NCBI RefSeq assembly: GCF_000330505.1
Contig: NW_004440189.1
Span: 97,572-161,571, forward strand
From: Entamoeba invadens IP1
Taxonomy: Eukaryota > Evosea > Mastigamoebida > Endamoebidae
Length of the DNA stretch: 64,000 nucleotides
Reading direction: 5' to 3'
A program made the position numbers and the translations under genes. Of the stretch, positions 31,151-41,723 are shown piece after piece. Within the stretch, counting starts at the first letter, position 1. Each line of letters begins with the position of its first letter. A model generated the notes under the pieces. The model worked only from the letters and a program-made list of their open reading frames with translations. It was not told the origin of the DNA and ran no database searches.

Positions 31151-31384
31151 TTAAAACCCACCTCTCAATCTCAAGACAAGGTGGAGAGTGGACTCCTTCT
31201 GGATGTTGTAGTCAGACAAGGTCTTTCCTTCTTCGAGCTGCTTGCCGGCGAAGATAAGTCTTTGTTGATCTGGGGGAATACCTTCCTTCTCTTGGATTTT
31301 TGCCTTGATGGCATCAATTGAGTCGTTTGGTTCAACCTCAAGAGTGATAGTCTTTCCAGTGAGGGTCTTCACAAAAATTTGCAT
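31151..31384 (-). CDS. Ubiquitin, single unit with one extra C-terminal Phe
   Basis: 77 codons: the 76 residues of ubiquitin ending LRLRGG plus a Phe, then TAA. The Phe must be cut off by a deubiquitinase to expose GlyGly, as with the last unit of polyubiquitin genes. All seven chain-forming lysines (6, 11, 27, 29, 33, 48, 63) are present. Compared with animal ubiquitin I count eight changes (S20N, T22S, E24D, N25A, V26I, D32E, D52E, R54K), the kind of divergence known for Entamoeba ubiquitin. There is no fused ribosomal protein or second unit. TATA-like ATATAAGGG lies about 40-50 nt upstream on the minus strand. Confidence 0.97.
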   Translation of the reverse strand: MQIFVKTLTGKTITLEVEPNDSIDAIKAKIQEKEGIPPDQQRLIFAGKQLEEGKTLSDYNIQKESTLHLVLRLRGGF

Positions 31385-31835
31385 TGGTCCGTATTTTAGA
31401 GTTTAATTTTGCCCTTATATTGAAGCCCTTCTCTTTTTTCTTGTCATCATCCACTCGTTATTAATTCTTTGTATAATTAAATATAGTTTGTATCCATTTC
31501 TATTTTTGCCAAAACTTCATTGACGTGGCTTTCTCTTTTCGTCTTTTTCCCGTTTGTAACTTAAAATCATTGGGACGTTATTTTGAGGTTTGTCTTTTTA
31601 TAGATAAGTTCTATACTATAAAAAATAACATAAGTATAGTTTAAACAGTAACTTATATTTTTGAAATTCTTTTTTTTATTTTTATTTAGAATGTTTAAAA
31701 CTAGAATTTTCTATAAAAAAAATTAATATTATTATGTTAATATTAGTAAATTAATAGAATAAGTTATTATAAAAATTACAACAAGACAGTAATGGTAATA
31801 TAACTAAAACAATACTTATAAACAATAGTAACATT
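31385..31835. other. AT-rich intergenic region
   Basis: Upstream region of ubiquitin and 3' flank of the second LRR gene. No open frame of interest. Confidence 0.6.
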
Positions 31836-33569
31836 TTATGCCTTCTTAAAAGGAGGAAAGATAAGTGCCTTGAAATTTGAAAACACTATATCAGTGACTA
31901 CCATATCATTGTCGTACATGAGGAGTTGAAGAGTTTCATTGTTAATATCAAACAAATTGATTGAACTCTCTACAACAATAAGATTCTTTGTACAGACCTT
32001 CTTCATCTTTTTGAGAACAACTTGGCTTTTATTCAACACGACTGTTGAAATGCCTTTTGGTAATAAACATGTCTCCACACTGCATTCATCAAAGAAGACA
32101 GAACTTAATTGTGTATGTCCAGAAATATCAATCTTATCCCCCTTAATGTGAGTCAACACTAACGACTCCAAACTCTTTGGGAACTTCAATTTATTGTTGA
32201 ATGCTGTTAAATCAACTTCAATAAGTTTTTGGAACTTCCTTAAGTCGAATTTATCTGTATATGAGTTCGTCACTTTCAGTTTGAATACATTGGAATGTGA
32301 TGGTAAGTTAACTGGGAAACACTCTAGACTAGCCAAGCTATCTGGGTAAAACTGGTCGATATTATAATGAATAGTGCATCCATAGAGTTTGAGTTTCTTT
32401 AAATTTTCGAATCCTTTGAAAGACTGTGTTATTTGAGTGTTGACAAGTGACATGCTAAGTATATTAGTATTCCCTTTTGCAAATTGAAATGTTGGGACTA
32501 CTAGGAGTAACATCTTCACCTTCATCGTTTCAAAATTTTGGATACAAAAATCGCGAGAGAGTAACTGCAAGTATTCGACACTATCGGGCACATGAAATGG
32601 TGGCGGGTTCTCCAAGAAGAGTCTTTTTAAAGCCAAATCACTGCGTACAATTTGTTCGGTGTATTTACCCAAATACATTTCAAGCTGCCTTGGAAACGTT
32701 ATTTCCAAATTATCGAGGCCACTCCAAATCTCTGTTATACATTCTTCTTGACTCAAATCAATGTGCATCTGATTTATTACTTTCGAAGAACTAAATCGGA
32801 TTTTTGAAGGCAAATACTGTGAAATCACTTTTTGGGGAAGAGCGCCGCCAGTGACTTCAAAATAAGACGATGAAATGACAATGACATTTGCAGGGATTTC
32901 AGGCCAATACGAGTTGGAGCAAACAATAACTTTATTGACGTTTTTGTACATCACTGCACACTTTTTAATTTGTTTTTTCGACTCTAAGACAACGACTATT
33001 TGATTAATATTATACGACTTCAGTTCATTTAAAAACTGTTCATCTACTTTTGTTCGCGAAGTAACTTTTAAGTACTTTAATCTCTGCATTTTGTCGGGGA
33101 AAACAGTGTCCATTTTAATGTTCGATGAGACGACAAAACTCGCTTTTTGAAGTCGAGAAAATTTCGAACAGTCCACGCTCTCCGTCAGAAATACATTTTT
33201 CAGTTCAACTATGTTATTCGAAAAGAACGAAAAGACTTTTGGTGTCATTTCGTCGTTAATGATCAAACTGGCACGCCTATTAAACTTAAAAGGCGGTTTC
33301 GACATAAAAAGGAATTGGAGTAATGGGACATTTCCTTTCATAATTTCAATCGTTTCCAAATGTGGAAACACCTGAATCTCTCGCACAAATATTTGCTGGT
33401 CGATAAGATATTTAAGTGGTGGGGTTTGTGGGGTATCAACAGTTGTGCACGGGTTTCTATAAAGCATTTCCACTGCATCCCTACAATTTTTACTTACAAA
33501 TATAAATTCGATAAGTGTTGTGAAGTTGGTAAAATACAACACACAATTCGCTAAATAAACACTCTCCAT
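31836..33569 (-). CDS. Leucine-rich-repeat protein with an F-box-like N-terminus
   Basis: Single exon, 577 residues. The first 45 residues (LANCVLYFTNFTTLIEFIFV, then SKNCRDAV) resemble the start of the CaaX-ending LRR protein at 9392 and look F-box-like (helix, then 'FxxVSKxCxxA'). The rest contains irregular LRRs (FENLKKLKLYGCTIHYNID, KFPKSLESLVLTHIKGDKID, TQLSSVFFDECSVETCLLP). Unlike the protein at 9392 it ends FPPFKKA, without a CaaX box, so it is probably not prenylated. A substrate-recognition role (F-box plus LRR) is possible but not shown. Confidence 0.75.
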   Translation of the reverse strand: MESVYLANCVLYFTNFTTLIEFIFVSKNCRDAVEMLYRNPCTTVDTPQTPPLKYLIDQQIFVREIQVFPHLETIEIMKGNVPLLQFLFMSKPPFKFNRRASLIINDEMTPKVFSFFSNNIVELKNVFLTESVDCSKFSRLQKASFVVSSNIKMDTVFPDKMQRLKYLKVTSRTKVDEQFLNELKSYNINQIVVVLESKKQIKKCAVMYKNVNKVIVCSNSYWPEIPANVIVISSSYFEVTGGALPQKVISQYLPSKIRFSSSKVINQMHIDLSQEECITEIWSGLDNLEITFPRQLEMYLGKYTEQIVRSDLALKRLFLENPPPFHVPDSVEYLQLLSRDFCIQNFETMKVKMLLLVVPTFQFAKGNTNILSMSLVNTQITQSFKGFENLKKLKLYGCTIHYNIDQFYPDSLASLECFPVNLPSHSNVFKLKVTNSYTDKFDLRKFQKLIEVDLTAFNNKLKFPKSLESLVLTHIKGDKIDISGHTQLSSVFFDECSVETCLLPKGISTVVLNKSQVVLKKMKKVCTKNLIVVESSINLFDINNETLQLLMYDNDMVVTDIVFSNFKALIFPPFKKA

Positions 33570-33923
33570 CTAATATATAATAAGTTTATAATTTCTTTGG
33601 TATTTTTGTGACTTATAAATTGAAATAAATAAAATTAATAAGTATTTAAAATAGTATTAGTTATACTATAGTCTTTATATCACAAAACTAATTATTTAAA
33701 ACTATTTTTACTATATTAACAAGATATTAATAATGATAATATTATTATATTATATTAATTATTAAAATGATATACTAAATTATACTATATCATTAATACT
33801 TAATTATTTTAATAGTTTTTCTTTTGTGAATAATAGTTTTTGTTAATTTTTTTTGAAACGACTATTTGTTTATAACGGACATTTTCCTTTCAGTATTGTG
33901 AAGAATGTGTAATATTTTGGTAA

Positions 33924-34118
33924 TCAATAAACATTAAAAAATAGTAACTTCCACAAAGAAATTGGAGTCTTCCAACATTGGAGTAAAATATTCAAATTTT
34001 GATAACTAATCCTATTATCCCACATTTTTAAGTCTTTTTTAATAATACATCTTGTTTTTCTAAAAAAATCATGCCATGCTTCCAATTGAAATGTTGTCGA
34101 CCAAACCATTCTTTCAAC
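33924..34118 (-). pseudogene. Possible transposase fragment
   Basis: The minus-strand frame reads VERMVWSTTFQLEAWHDFF and continues RKTRCIIKKDLKMWDN. The string 'xxTTFQLEAWHDFF' recalls the 'R-TNNxLEAWHxxF' motif of some eukaryotic transposase-like proteins. Only about 60 residues remain, and no start, end or catalytic residues can be placed. This is weak, single-motif evidence. Confidence 0.2.
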
Positions 34119-34271
34119 TTACAAACAAATAATTCTTTTAATAGTTAAAACAGGACAGAAACACATTCCAACAAGAGCAAATACAAAGTTTCAAATCACC
34201 TCAAAACAAGGTCAGAAGTATAGGTTTATTATAATATGTGTACTATAATTGTATAGTAATTTCCAAATCCC

Positions 34272-34280
34272 TATAAAAAG
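34272..34280 (+). promoter_or_regulatory. TATA-like box of the VHS gene
   Basis: TATAAAAAG lies 23-31 nt upstream of the ATG at 34303, in the place expected for genes with very short 5' UTRs. It differs from the GTATTTAAA consensus, so this is only a likely site. Confidence 0.4.
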
Positions 34281-34302
34281 AAGTGGACCTTGAAAACAAT
34301 AG

Positions 34303-35546
34303 ATGAGTGTAAAGCTTTCCGATTTGGTTAACGCGGCGGGTGATGACGCGAAAGATTCTCCGACGCAAACCGAAATGCAGACCATTCTCTCAGTCATCGA
34401 GAAGATAACTTCCGCAGACCACATTCTTCGCAATCAAATCGAAGACAAGATGAAGTTGTATGATGCCAAGAAGATTAGTGATGTACAAATGTGTAACATC
34501 CTTACACTTGCAGACTACATCGTGCAAAACTCTCCCCTTTTCAGAACACAAGTCGCCAATTTGTCATTCATAGCGCTCTTACAGAGTATCGGGAAGATGA
34601 AGAAACAGTTTGGGAGTGTCAACACCGTTGAAGCCAAAGTCAGAGAACTGATTTATAAATGGGGAACGTACTTCCCAAATGAATTGAGCGAGTATGTCGT
34701 CTTGCGACAAAAGTATTGCAAAAATGGTGTTATAGATCCTAACACCACATCAACCGTTTTTCTTCCGACGTCATTGACGTCGCTTATTCCCCATGTCGAA
34801 CACACTTTAAGAAAGGCGTCGACTTACTTTGAGACCGGTGTTGGTGACATTAATTCGATCAAAAGACATGCCGAGAAGCTATACACGTTTGTTGTTGTTT
34901 TGTCATAGTCAAACAATGTTTGTTATTTAAATGGTATTCTCATAACGTAGAAAATACAAAGTCGAGTGCGAGTACTGTCGAAGAATGTCGAGTCGCTATG
35001 ACGCCAAATTACTGAAAGAAGCTGACGAAATTGGAAAGCGTCTTGAAACAGTTATAAAGAAGTGTGATGATGAAATAACGTTTGTTACATTAATATATCT
35101 CAAATAGTCTTCAAATTCCACAGTAACATGGTTTTAACTTAATAAAGAAACTCATATGTAGTGGATCAAAGAAGATCAATGTCACCAATTTTGTCTCGTT
35201 AAATAAAGACGATGTTAAAACAGCACCAAGGAAAACTACTTTACACTTACAACCACCACCTATGTCACCACAAACTAGAAGTATCGTTTCACCATCAACA
35301 TTTTATGGAAATTCAGCTTTCACTAAAAGAGAATCCCCATTCGAAGCATCATCATACACCGGTAACTCTTTTGTGTACACACATAAGGCGTCACCGTCAC
35401 CACTCCAAACAGCAAAAGCTACACAAATTATGGTGCCAATTGCTCAACCAAACACGGGCGACATTTTCGCATTCGACGAGGACCTACCAACAAAACCACC
35501 TACATCATCCCTTAACCCACAAGCACAACAACCTTCATTCTTGTAA
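34303..35546 (+). CDS. VHS-domain adaptor protein (TOM1/GGA-like), three exons
   Basis: Exons 34303-34886, 34951-35079 and 35162-35546 give 365 residues. Introns of 64 and 82 nt both start GTTTGT and end TAG, and all joints keep frame. Residues 15-140 fit a VHS domain: a helical stack with LTLADYIVQNSPLFRTQV (compare 'ALxLLDxxVxNCGxxF') and VEAKVRELIYKWGTYFPN (compare 'VxxKxLxLIxxWaxxF'). Exon 2 and the end of exon 1 (KLLKEADEIGKRLETVIKKC) form helices where TOM1/GGA proteins have a GAT domain. Exon 3 is a disordered Pro/Ser/Thr tail with an acidic FAFDEDLP motif, which could bind trafficking partners. VHS-GAT proteins sort ubiquitinated cargo on endosomes; this is inferred from the family. 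Confidence 0.8.
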
Positions 35547-35785
35547 ATGGAGGAGTGATGTGTGCTCTGAGTGTTGCTTTTTTATTGACTTTTTAGTTTT
35601 AATATGTTTCTTTAACCTTAGGATTGCGAATGAATAACAAATTTAAAAACATTTTAAATAAAAATTTGAGAATGGCACCCTTGTAATATTTATTACAATT
35701 TCCTAATTTAAAAAAAATAAAAAAAACATAAAGTCAATCAACAAAGTAAAAAGAGTCCAACATTTTTTAATATAACACACAGAAG
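35547..35785. other. 3' flank of the VHS gene and left edge of the transposon nest
   Basis: TTAACCTTAGGAT at 35612-35624 repeats the end sequence of the MITE at 41832, so a piggyBac-type terminus probably starts at 35616. The rest is A/T-rich. Confidence 0.45.
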
Positions 35786-37932
35786 TTACATTTCACTGCA
35801 ATCCATTTTTCGTTTTTTGGGTTGGAATTCATTCATTTCGACGAAACCATTGAAACAATTAATAGATAGAAAGACGGTATGACTTTTACAAACAGGTACT
35901 CCACACAAGTAACATCCAGTTCTAATTCTTGATTTACATTTTCCATCGCATAGTTTGCAATAAACAAGACCGTTGATTTCTGAACAAAACGGATGTATTT
36001 TTGATTTGCATTTGTCATCTTTCCGATTTGCTATATCAATAAAACAAAATCTTTCATCAATTGGACTAAAAATGGGACGATAACACATTTTTTTCATTCA
36101 CAGGTCGTTCTATTAATTTCGAACTTAGTCGCGTTGCATTTATTTCTTTGTATGTAAAAGAGTTACTTTTAACAATTGATTCTCTGATTCTTGCTGACAA
36201 CCTGATTCGTTTTTTTACCCAAGGTTTTACCAAACTGTTCGCCAAATTAATCAAGAAGTTTTCACGTGTTATGTTTCCATTGAAAAGGTGATAAGAGTTA
36301 ATTGCCATCAAATCTATTATATTATAAAACATCGCCAGAGTCCATCTTCGTGTACATCGTTTATAAGAGTAACATCTTACCATCCTATCAATACAATCCG
36401 CGCCTCTTATGTTTTTATTATTACAGTCTTGCACTACAAACATTCCAGTTGATTTGTTATAACACATTTGTTGTTTTTTGTTGATAAAAAAGTGACAGCT
36501 TTGTATTGTTTGTCAAAATAATTTAGTAAGAAAAGGTCAAAGTCGGGTTTTGTAGTTTCTGAACAGCAAATTGAATTAAGTTTTAAGGCAATAAAACTTT
36601 TACAAGTTTATTTTGTTTTAAACAATTTGGGAACAAAACAACGTTCTTTGCGACAAGTTCCAATCATATCAATGTCGAGTTGTTTTAGTTTTAATGCCAA
36701 TTCAAGTGTAGTAAACAAATTATCGAGTATAACGTAAAGTAGTTTCCTAAATAAGGAGATACCCATGTTTCAACTATTTTAGTTATTCCATTTTTTTCAC
36801 TTTCACCATACTTGCCTAAAAACGGTTTGGCGTTTACTATCATACCAGTAACATTATCGACCATAAGCCATAGTTTTATGCCATATTTGCCAGGTTTCGA
36901 TGGCATGTATTGTCTAAACTTGCAATTTCCATAGTAATTAACCAACTGTTCATCTATACATATACTTCCTGATATTTGTTTGTTATTGTAAACGTTGCCA
37001 ATAGATTTTAAAAAGAAGTTGAATATGTCTCTGAATTTGTCAAATCCCGTTTTATCTTCAAGCATAACCATTTCTTTAAGAGCAACTGTTGATGAACTCT
37101 TTAACTCATTTTCAGTTTCATCCAAGTTGAATTTTTTGTTTCCTATATTGTCTTTGCTGTCTTCTTTTTCTTTGTCGTTGACTTCACAAAGTTCGCCATC
37201 ATTTTTACACTTTTCACTTTTATCCACTTCACCGTTTTCAGTGTAATCACCACTGTCTGTGTCATTTCCGTTATCATCATCTTTATCACTATCATCATCT
37301 GTTGAACTTGCGCTCGAACTGTCATCGACTTCCAAAATTAATGACTCTTTCTCTCTCTCAGAATAAAATTGTGAAACGTGCGAATATAACGATTTCCCCA
37401 ATTTTGACTTCTTAATTTCAGTCAACTTTTTGCTTATCGATGTCTTCAAAGATGAATCAGTTTCTTTTTGTTTTATTCTTAAAAGGAATCTGTTCTTTGC
37501 GTTTTTATCAAATCTAATTACCCTCAGAATTTGTTTAAATCTGTGTTCACTGAATACTGAACGATAAAATGGATTTCCATATAGACCATACATATAATTC
37601 AAACTCTTTTTATTGTCATGAGCAACGCCGTTGAATAATAACATTCCAATAAACGCGTCGAATTCATCAAAAGACAACTGTTTCCATTCTTTGCCAAAAA
37701 TAACCATTCCACATTCATTTGTGATTATAATAATGTAAGTTTTCATTTCTTGATTAAAAAATAAATTAAAACGTTCCATTTCGCTTATAGGAGTATCTAT
37801 AAGAATGGGTTGTTTATAAACATCTTTACAACACTGTTTTATACAACCGACGTTGTATAATTCCCATTCAAATATGTTTATAATTTCTCCTTTATCTTTT
37901 TTTGTTGAATAAACATATTTTTCGGTTTCCAT
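35786..37932 (-). pseudogene. piggyBac transposase, frameshifted
   Basis: The minus-strand reading begins METEKYVYSTKKDKGEIINI and is open to 36691. It contains piggyBac landmarks: MLLFNGVAHDNK, GNPFYRSVFSEHRFKQIL, the first catalytic block SICIDEQLVNYYG and LWLMVDNVTGMIVNAKPFLG. Then the frame breaks. The next piece (VILDNLFTTLELALKLKQLD, second catalytic Asp in 'DNxFT') is in another frame and stops. A third frame gives KAVTFLSTKNNKCVIT. Then 36467-36066 gives DCIDRMVRCYSYKRCTRRWT with the last Asp. A final frame (36097-35786) gives the Cys-rich zinc-binding end (CKLCDGKCKSRIRTGCYLCG). At least three or four indels make it a dead copy. An acidic insert (DDDSDKDDDNGNDTDSGDY) lies in the middle. 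Confidence 0.85.
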
Positions 37933-38003
37933 TCAAATTATTTTTTTGAGTTTTAATTTTTTCTTTATATTAATTATTATAATTGTATTGTCATTTTAAT
38001 AAT

Positions 38004-38074
38004 AGTATAGTCATGGTAAAAAAGGTTGTTGAGTAAAAATGGTTGTTGATTGAATAAAGGTTCGGTTTATTTTT
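38004..38074 (+). repeat. Left terminal inverted repeat of the pogo-like element
   Basis: 71 bp, identical to the reverse complement of 41369-41439. It carries two copies of GGTTGTTGA (38024-38032, 38041-38049) 17 bp apart, plus a related GGTTCGG. These are plausible transposase-binding repeats. Confidence 0.9.
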
Positions 38075-38900
38075 GTATTTCAAGAAAAGTTACAAATTTC
38101 TTCGCATCATTGAAATAATATTGAAAATATGTTTTTGAGCAAATAAAACTATTTATAACAAAGGAGTGTATTTTTAAAACAAATTGTTTTCTTCTCAATC
38201 TCAACATTTTTGTGTGTTGATTTTATAAAATGTATAACATTTTCAATTTTGAATCGAAAATTGTTTTTTTGTAATTCGAAAAACAAGTATAGTTCAATAT
38301 AGTTAATATAGTTTCTGAAAAAATGATAGTGCTTTTTTTTCACCATGTTCGAAAAATAGAACACAAACAAGGATAATCATAAAAACGATAATTGACAGTA
38401 TTACAATTGGTTGTCAATTGTATAACATTAAGAGCTGTTTATTGAACATTATAGATATTACATTATTTATAATCATTGTTGTTTATCAAAAAAAGAAAAT
38501 GAAAGTGCTTTTTTTCACCCCCTTTCATTTTTTGAGTAAAATAAGAAATGAAATTGAAAAATTATATCATTGTTAAATATGAGTACTCCTCTTTATTACA
38601 AACGACATTTGTATTGGAAGCAAACTATACACAATCATGAGTATCAAAGTTATGGTCACACAATCGTTTTTTAAATTTATTTTCTTGATAACATGAAAAA
38701 TAGAAAATAAAGAGTCAATTGTTACATAAAGAAACGGGAAATCACCCAAATTTTATAATTATATATTGCGATTAGATGTCAAATTGTTGGGATATAATAA
38801 AGACAATTATTCGAAACACTTCAAAATATAATTATTAATAAAATTAACCATTAATTATAATAAAATTAATAAATACAGCTGGTTTCAGAACTCAATAATC
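38075..38900. other. Non-coding 5' part of the pogo-like element
   Basis: A/T-rich, no supported gene. A short string, AGTGCTTTTTTT followed by CACC, occurs twice (near 38328 and 38501), perhaps a subterminal repeat. The 73-codon minus frame at 38149-38370 is not called. Confidence 0.5.
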
Positions 38901-40572
38901 ATGTCCAAACCACAGCGAAAACCCGCTTCAAAAAAATTGGATTTGAGCGTGTTGCGCCACAATACCAAATCAGGTCGTGGCTGTGATTTTTTGGATTTCT
39001 GTGAAACCCATGCAACAGAAATCATGGAATGTCTAACACTCCAACAACAAATGAAATTGTTGAGAAGTGAAAAATGGCTTGAAAAGGTTTCAATTGAAAC
39101 GAAAGCCAAAGTGTTGGGTGTCTCACCCTCGACGGCCCGCCTCAACAACTTGTATGACGATGTCGAAGGGAAGTCTGGAAGAAAACGAGAAATTAATCAA
39201 TCGAGAATGCCGTTGTTGTTGGAAACAATTCGAGAAAGACAAAACACCACCAACCCAATCACCACTAAAGAGATGGGAAATGTTGTAGAAGGAGTTGTTG
39301 GGAAGAAAGTATCAAAAAGAACCATCGCAAACAGTTTGAGAAGGGAGGGTTTAATTAAGAAGATTGCAAAACCAATGGATAAAGAGAGAGCTGAGCTGAG
39401 TAAAGATGAGTTAAGAAGCTATGAAACTAGAGCTGTTGATTTGTTGAACAATGACAAACAATATGCCGGCGAAAGAGTTGTCCACTTGAATGGAGTTAAA
39501 CCCTCCCTCCTTATCAACATGGACGAAAGTGGTTATTGTCCATTTGTGGACTCAAAAAGGAGCAACTTTTATGTTGACGACAACTATGACTACACCAACT
39601 CTTACTCTGTTGATCGCTCTCAAAAACGCATAACATTGATTGCAGGAATATTTGCCAACAACACCACGCTGAAACCAATGATCATACTATCAAACTTGAC
39701 AATGAAAAATGAAATCGACAGATACATAGACAGAGATGATGTTGAAATTGCATATCAACGCAAATCCTTCATTACGGAAGACATATACACGTTGTGGCTT
39801 GAAAGATGTTTTAAACCAGAACTGGAATTAAGAAGAAAAAATTGCCCACAAGAATGGGCGGTTTTAATACAAGACAACTGTGTTAGCCACATTAAAGATG
39901 GTGCTAGAAAGTGGCTGTTCGAAAATAAAGTGGCTTTATTATTATTGTGCCCACACAGTAGCCACTTGTCTCAGCCACTGGACGTCGTCATATTTGGCGT
40001 TCAAAAAGTTTGTTTTTTATTATGAGAGAAATTACTGAAATAATATTATTATTCAAAGCCGTTATAAGTCTTGTTAACATGTTTACTTTTATTTGATTGT
40101 TATTGACTGATAGAGAGCAATGGGTTCTTAGGTAGTTTCTCGACTTGTTGGTATGAAGTACCCCGTTGGTGTTATGTCTCAAAAAGATGATGTTGAAGAT
40201 GAAGTCAAGAAGGCTACAAAGCGAAGAAAAATGGAAATTTTAGAACTCAAGGATCAAGATGGTGCAATAGATGCTGCTAAGTTGGAAGAGTTGTCTGTTT
40301 GTATGGTCACAAAAAGAGTCGTTGAAATCATCCAATCGTTCAAAATTGCCTGCGTAAACAACAACACCTCAGCCTTTCACATGTGTGGTTACGTAAAAAA
40401 GCCAATTGGAAAAGAAAAAGAGGGTACTTATGATGTCAGAATTTTCTACTGTAGGGAGTATGCCTTCCGAATACGAGAGTTTTTGGGAGAACAGGTTTGC
40501 GTAGTTCCCGTTGCCTTTCCTGGAAGAAGAAGCAACTTAAACATTGATAAAAACGAAGGCATTTTAAAATGA
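38901..40572 (+). CDS. pogo/jerky-type DDE transposase, two exons, apparently intact
   Basis: Exons 38901-40007 and 40132-40572 give 515 residues across a 124-nt intron (GTTTGT...TTAG). The joint is in phase 0. The unspliced frame would stop just after the DDE core. Residues 10-165 contain helix-turn-helix DNA-binding regions (KAKVLGVSPSTARLNNLY; VSKRTIANSLRREGLIKKI). The DDE_1 core has Asp208 (LINMDESGYCPF), Asp325 (VLIQDNCVSH) and Asp361 (SSHLSQPLDVVIFG), a DD35D spacing as in pogo/Tigger/jerky families, with GIFANNTTLKPMIIL between. Exon 2 is a basic, helical tail. The enzyme would cut and paste the surrounding element. No frameshift or stop is seen. Confidence 0.85.
40008..40131 (+). other. 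Predicted intron of the pogo-like transposase
   Basis: Donor GTTTGT at 40008, acceptor TTCTTAG at 40131. A nearer TAG at 40113 would lead to an in-frame stop after five codons. Splicing joins QK to VVSRLVGMKYPVG. Confidence 0.65.
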
Positions 40573-41368
40573 TTGAAAATTTGTGTTATGTATGATTTAT
40601 TTTTTGAATATTTCCTGATAATTTCAATTTAAGTTGGGCTGACCTGTAAGATTAATTAAAGTACACAAGTTCAAAAGGAATTTAAAATGATATTTATTTT
40701 TATTATTCAATCATTGATAATATTATTTAAGTTTAAAATAATAAAAATATGGTTTTAAAAACGTCTTTTTGATACAATTGTCAAATTATAACATCTTGTA
40801 AACTTTAAGTTTTTACAGATCAACTCTGATTTTTACATATTTAACAGATCAATTAAACTGATATTTTTATTATTTACTTGCGTTTAAGTAACAACTGCAT
40901 TTTCCTTAATTATTATAACATCGACAATCTTTTTTTTTCACGACTGCTTATTATTGTTTGTTTTTTTTATTTCTCTTTATTCAATGTGTTTATCGATAGC
41001 TTTATTTGCTTTAGTTGAACCAATACTGGTTGTCAAAAAGGTAGAATTGTGGAGTTTGTTTACGTTTTGTTAATACAGAAGGTGTTGACCGTATAGGTTT
41101 AGCGTTTCTTTTGATGATTGGCTTTTTACTTGTTTAAAGCATAAAATACTCTTGCCATTGACTAGAGCATTCATCTAATTGAAACTTTTATCATCTTTTT
41201 GTTATTGTTTTTTGTTATTGTTTATAAATGAGAAGAAATCTTCTTTCCCTTCATTTTCTATTTATTTTTTTTCGTTTTGATTTGAATAATATGTTCTTTT
41301 TAGTTTTGTTTGAAGGGAAAACAACTTCAATTAAAGGTACACTATAAGTGTAAATTTTATTGAAATGT
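40573..41368. other. Non-coding 3' part of the pogo-like element
   Basis: About 800 nt, A/T-rich, no frame worth calling. It ends at the right terminal repeat. Confidence 0.5.
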
Positions 41369-41439
41369 AAAAATAAACCGAACCTTTATTCAATCAACAA
41401 CCATTTTTACTCAACAACCTTTTTTACCATGACTATACT
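41369..41439 (-). repeat. Right terminal inverted repeat of the pogo-like element
   Basis: Exact reverse complement of 38004-38074. Beyond the 71 bp, similarity continues weakly inward (about 15 nt with several mismatches), which marks the repeat edge. Confidence 0.9.
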
Positions 41440-41543
41440 TAAACATAAACATACTTTTTAATAATGATATATATTATAGTTTTGATATTATCAAAAACTT
41501 TAGGAAATATTTAAAAATAGACGTTATTTTTATTACACTTGAG

Positions 41544-41615
41544 AAGTAACCTAAATATCTTAAAGTTAATTAACCATATACCCTGTTAAGTAACTGAACG
41601 ATATTTAGGTTACTT
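41544..41615 (-). repeat. 72-bp palindrome-ended repeat, copy 1 (inverted)
   Basis: Read on the minus strand this matches 41858-41929 at 67 of 72 positions by my count. Both copies have 15-bp inverted ends (AAGTAACCTAAATAT). It lacks the outer CCTTAGG... arms of copy 2, so it may be a core unit or a small element of its own. Confidence 0.75.
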
Positions 41616-41723
41616 ACAAACTATGTTTTAACTAATTTAAATAAAATAAATATATGGTTTTATTAATTATAATTATAACAATTGTTATTTATAACTTTAT
41701 TTTTAATTAATTAATTAACTATA

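Larger units (their letters stand above)
33570..34302. other. AT-rich intergenic region with a possible transposase scrap
   Basis: No intact gene. The minus-strand 61-codon frame at 33924-34109 is discussed separately as a possible relic. The promoter of the VHS gene lies at the right end. Confidence 0.5.
38004..41439 (+). mobile_element. pogo/Tigger-like DNA transposon with 71-bp perfect terminal inverted repeats
   Basis: Bases 38004-38074 and 41369-41439 are exact reverse complements over 71 bp (no mismatch by eye). They enclose one transposase gene and about 800-900 nt of non-coding A/T-rich DNA on each side. The termini read AGTATAGTCATGG... Possible TA target duplications (38006-38007/41436-41437) are hidden inside the palindromic AGTATA. 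The transposase keeps its three acidic residues. The identical repeats and intact gene suggest recent movement. The insertion lies between the piggyBac coding start and the putative piggyBac right end. Confidence 0.85.

Noticed and set aside
31091..31321. Plus-strand 76-codon frame overlapping ubiquitin
   Set aside because: Its larger part is the exact antisense of the ubiquitin gene. Only the first 60 nt are independent, and no family feature is present.
40153..40572. Separate 139-codon gene after the pogo transposase
   Set aside because: It joins in frame to the transposase across a typical intron, and its sequence continues the basic tail, so it is an exon.
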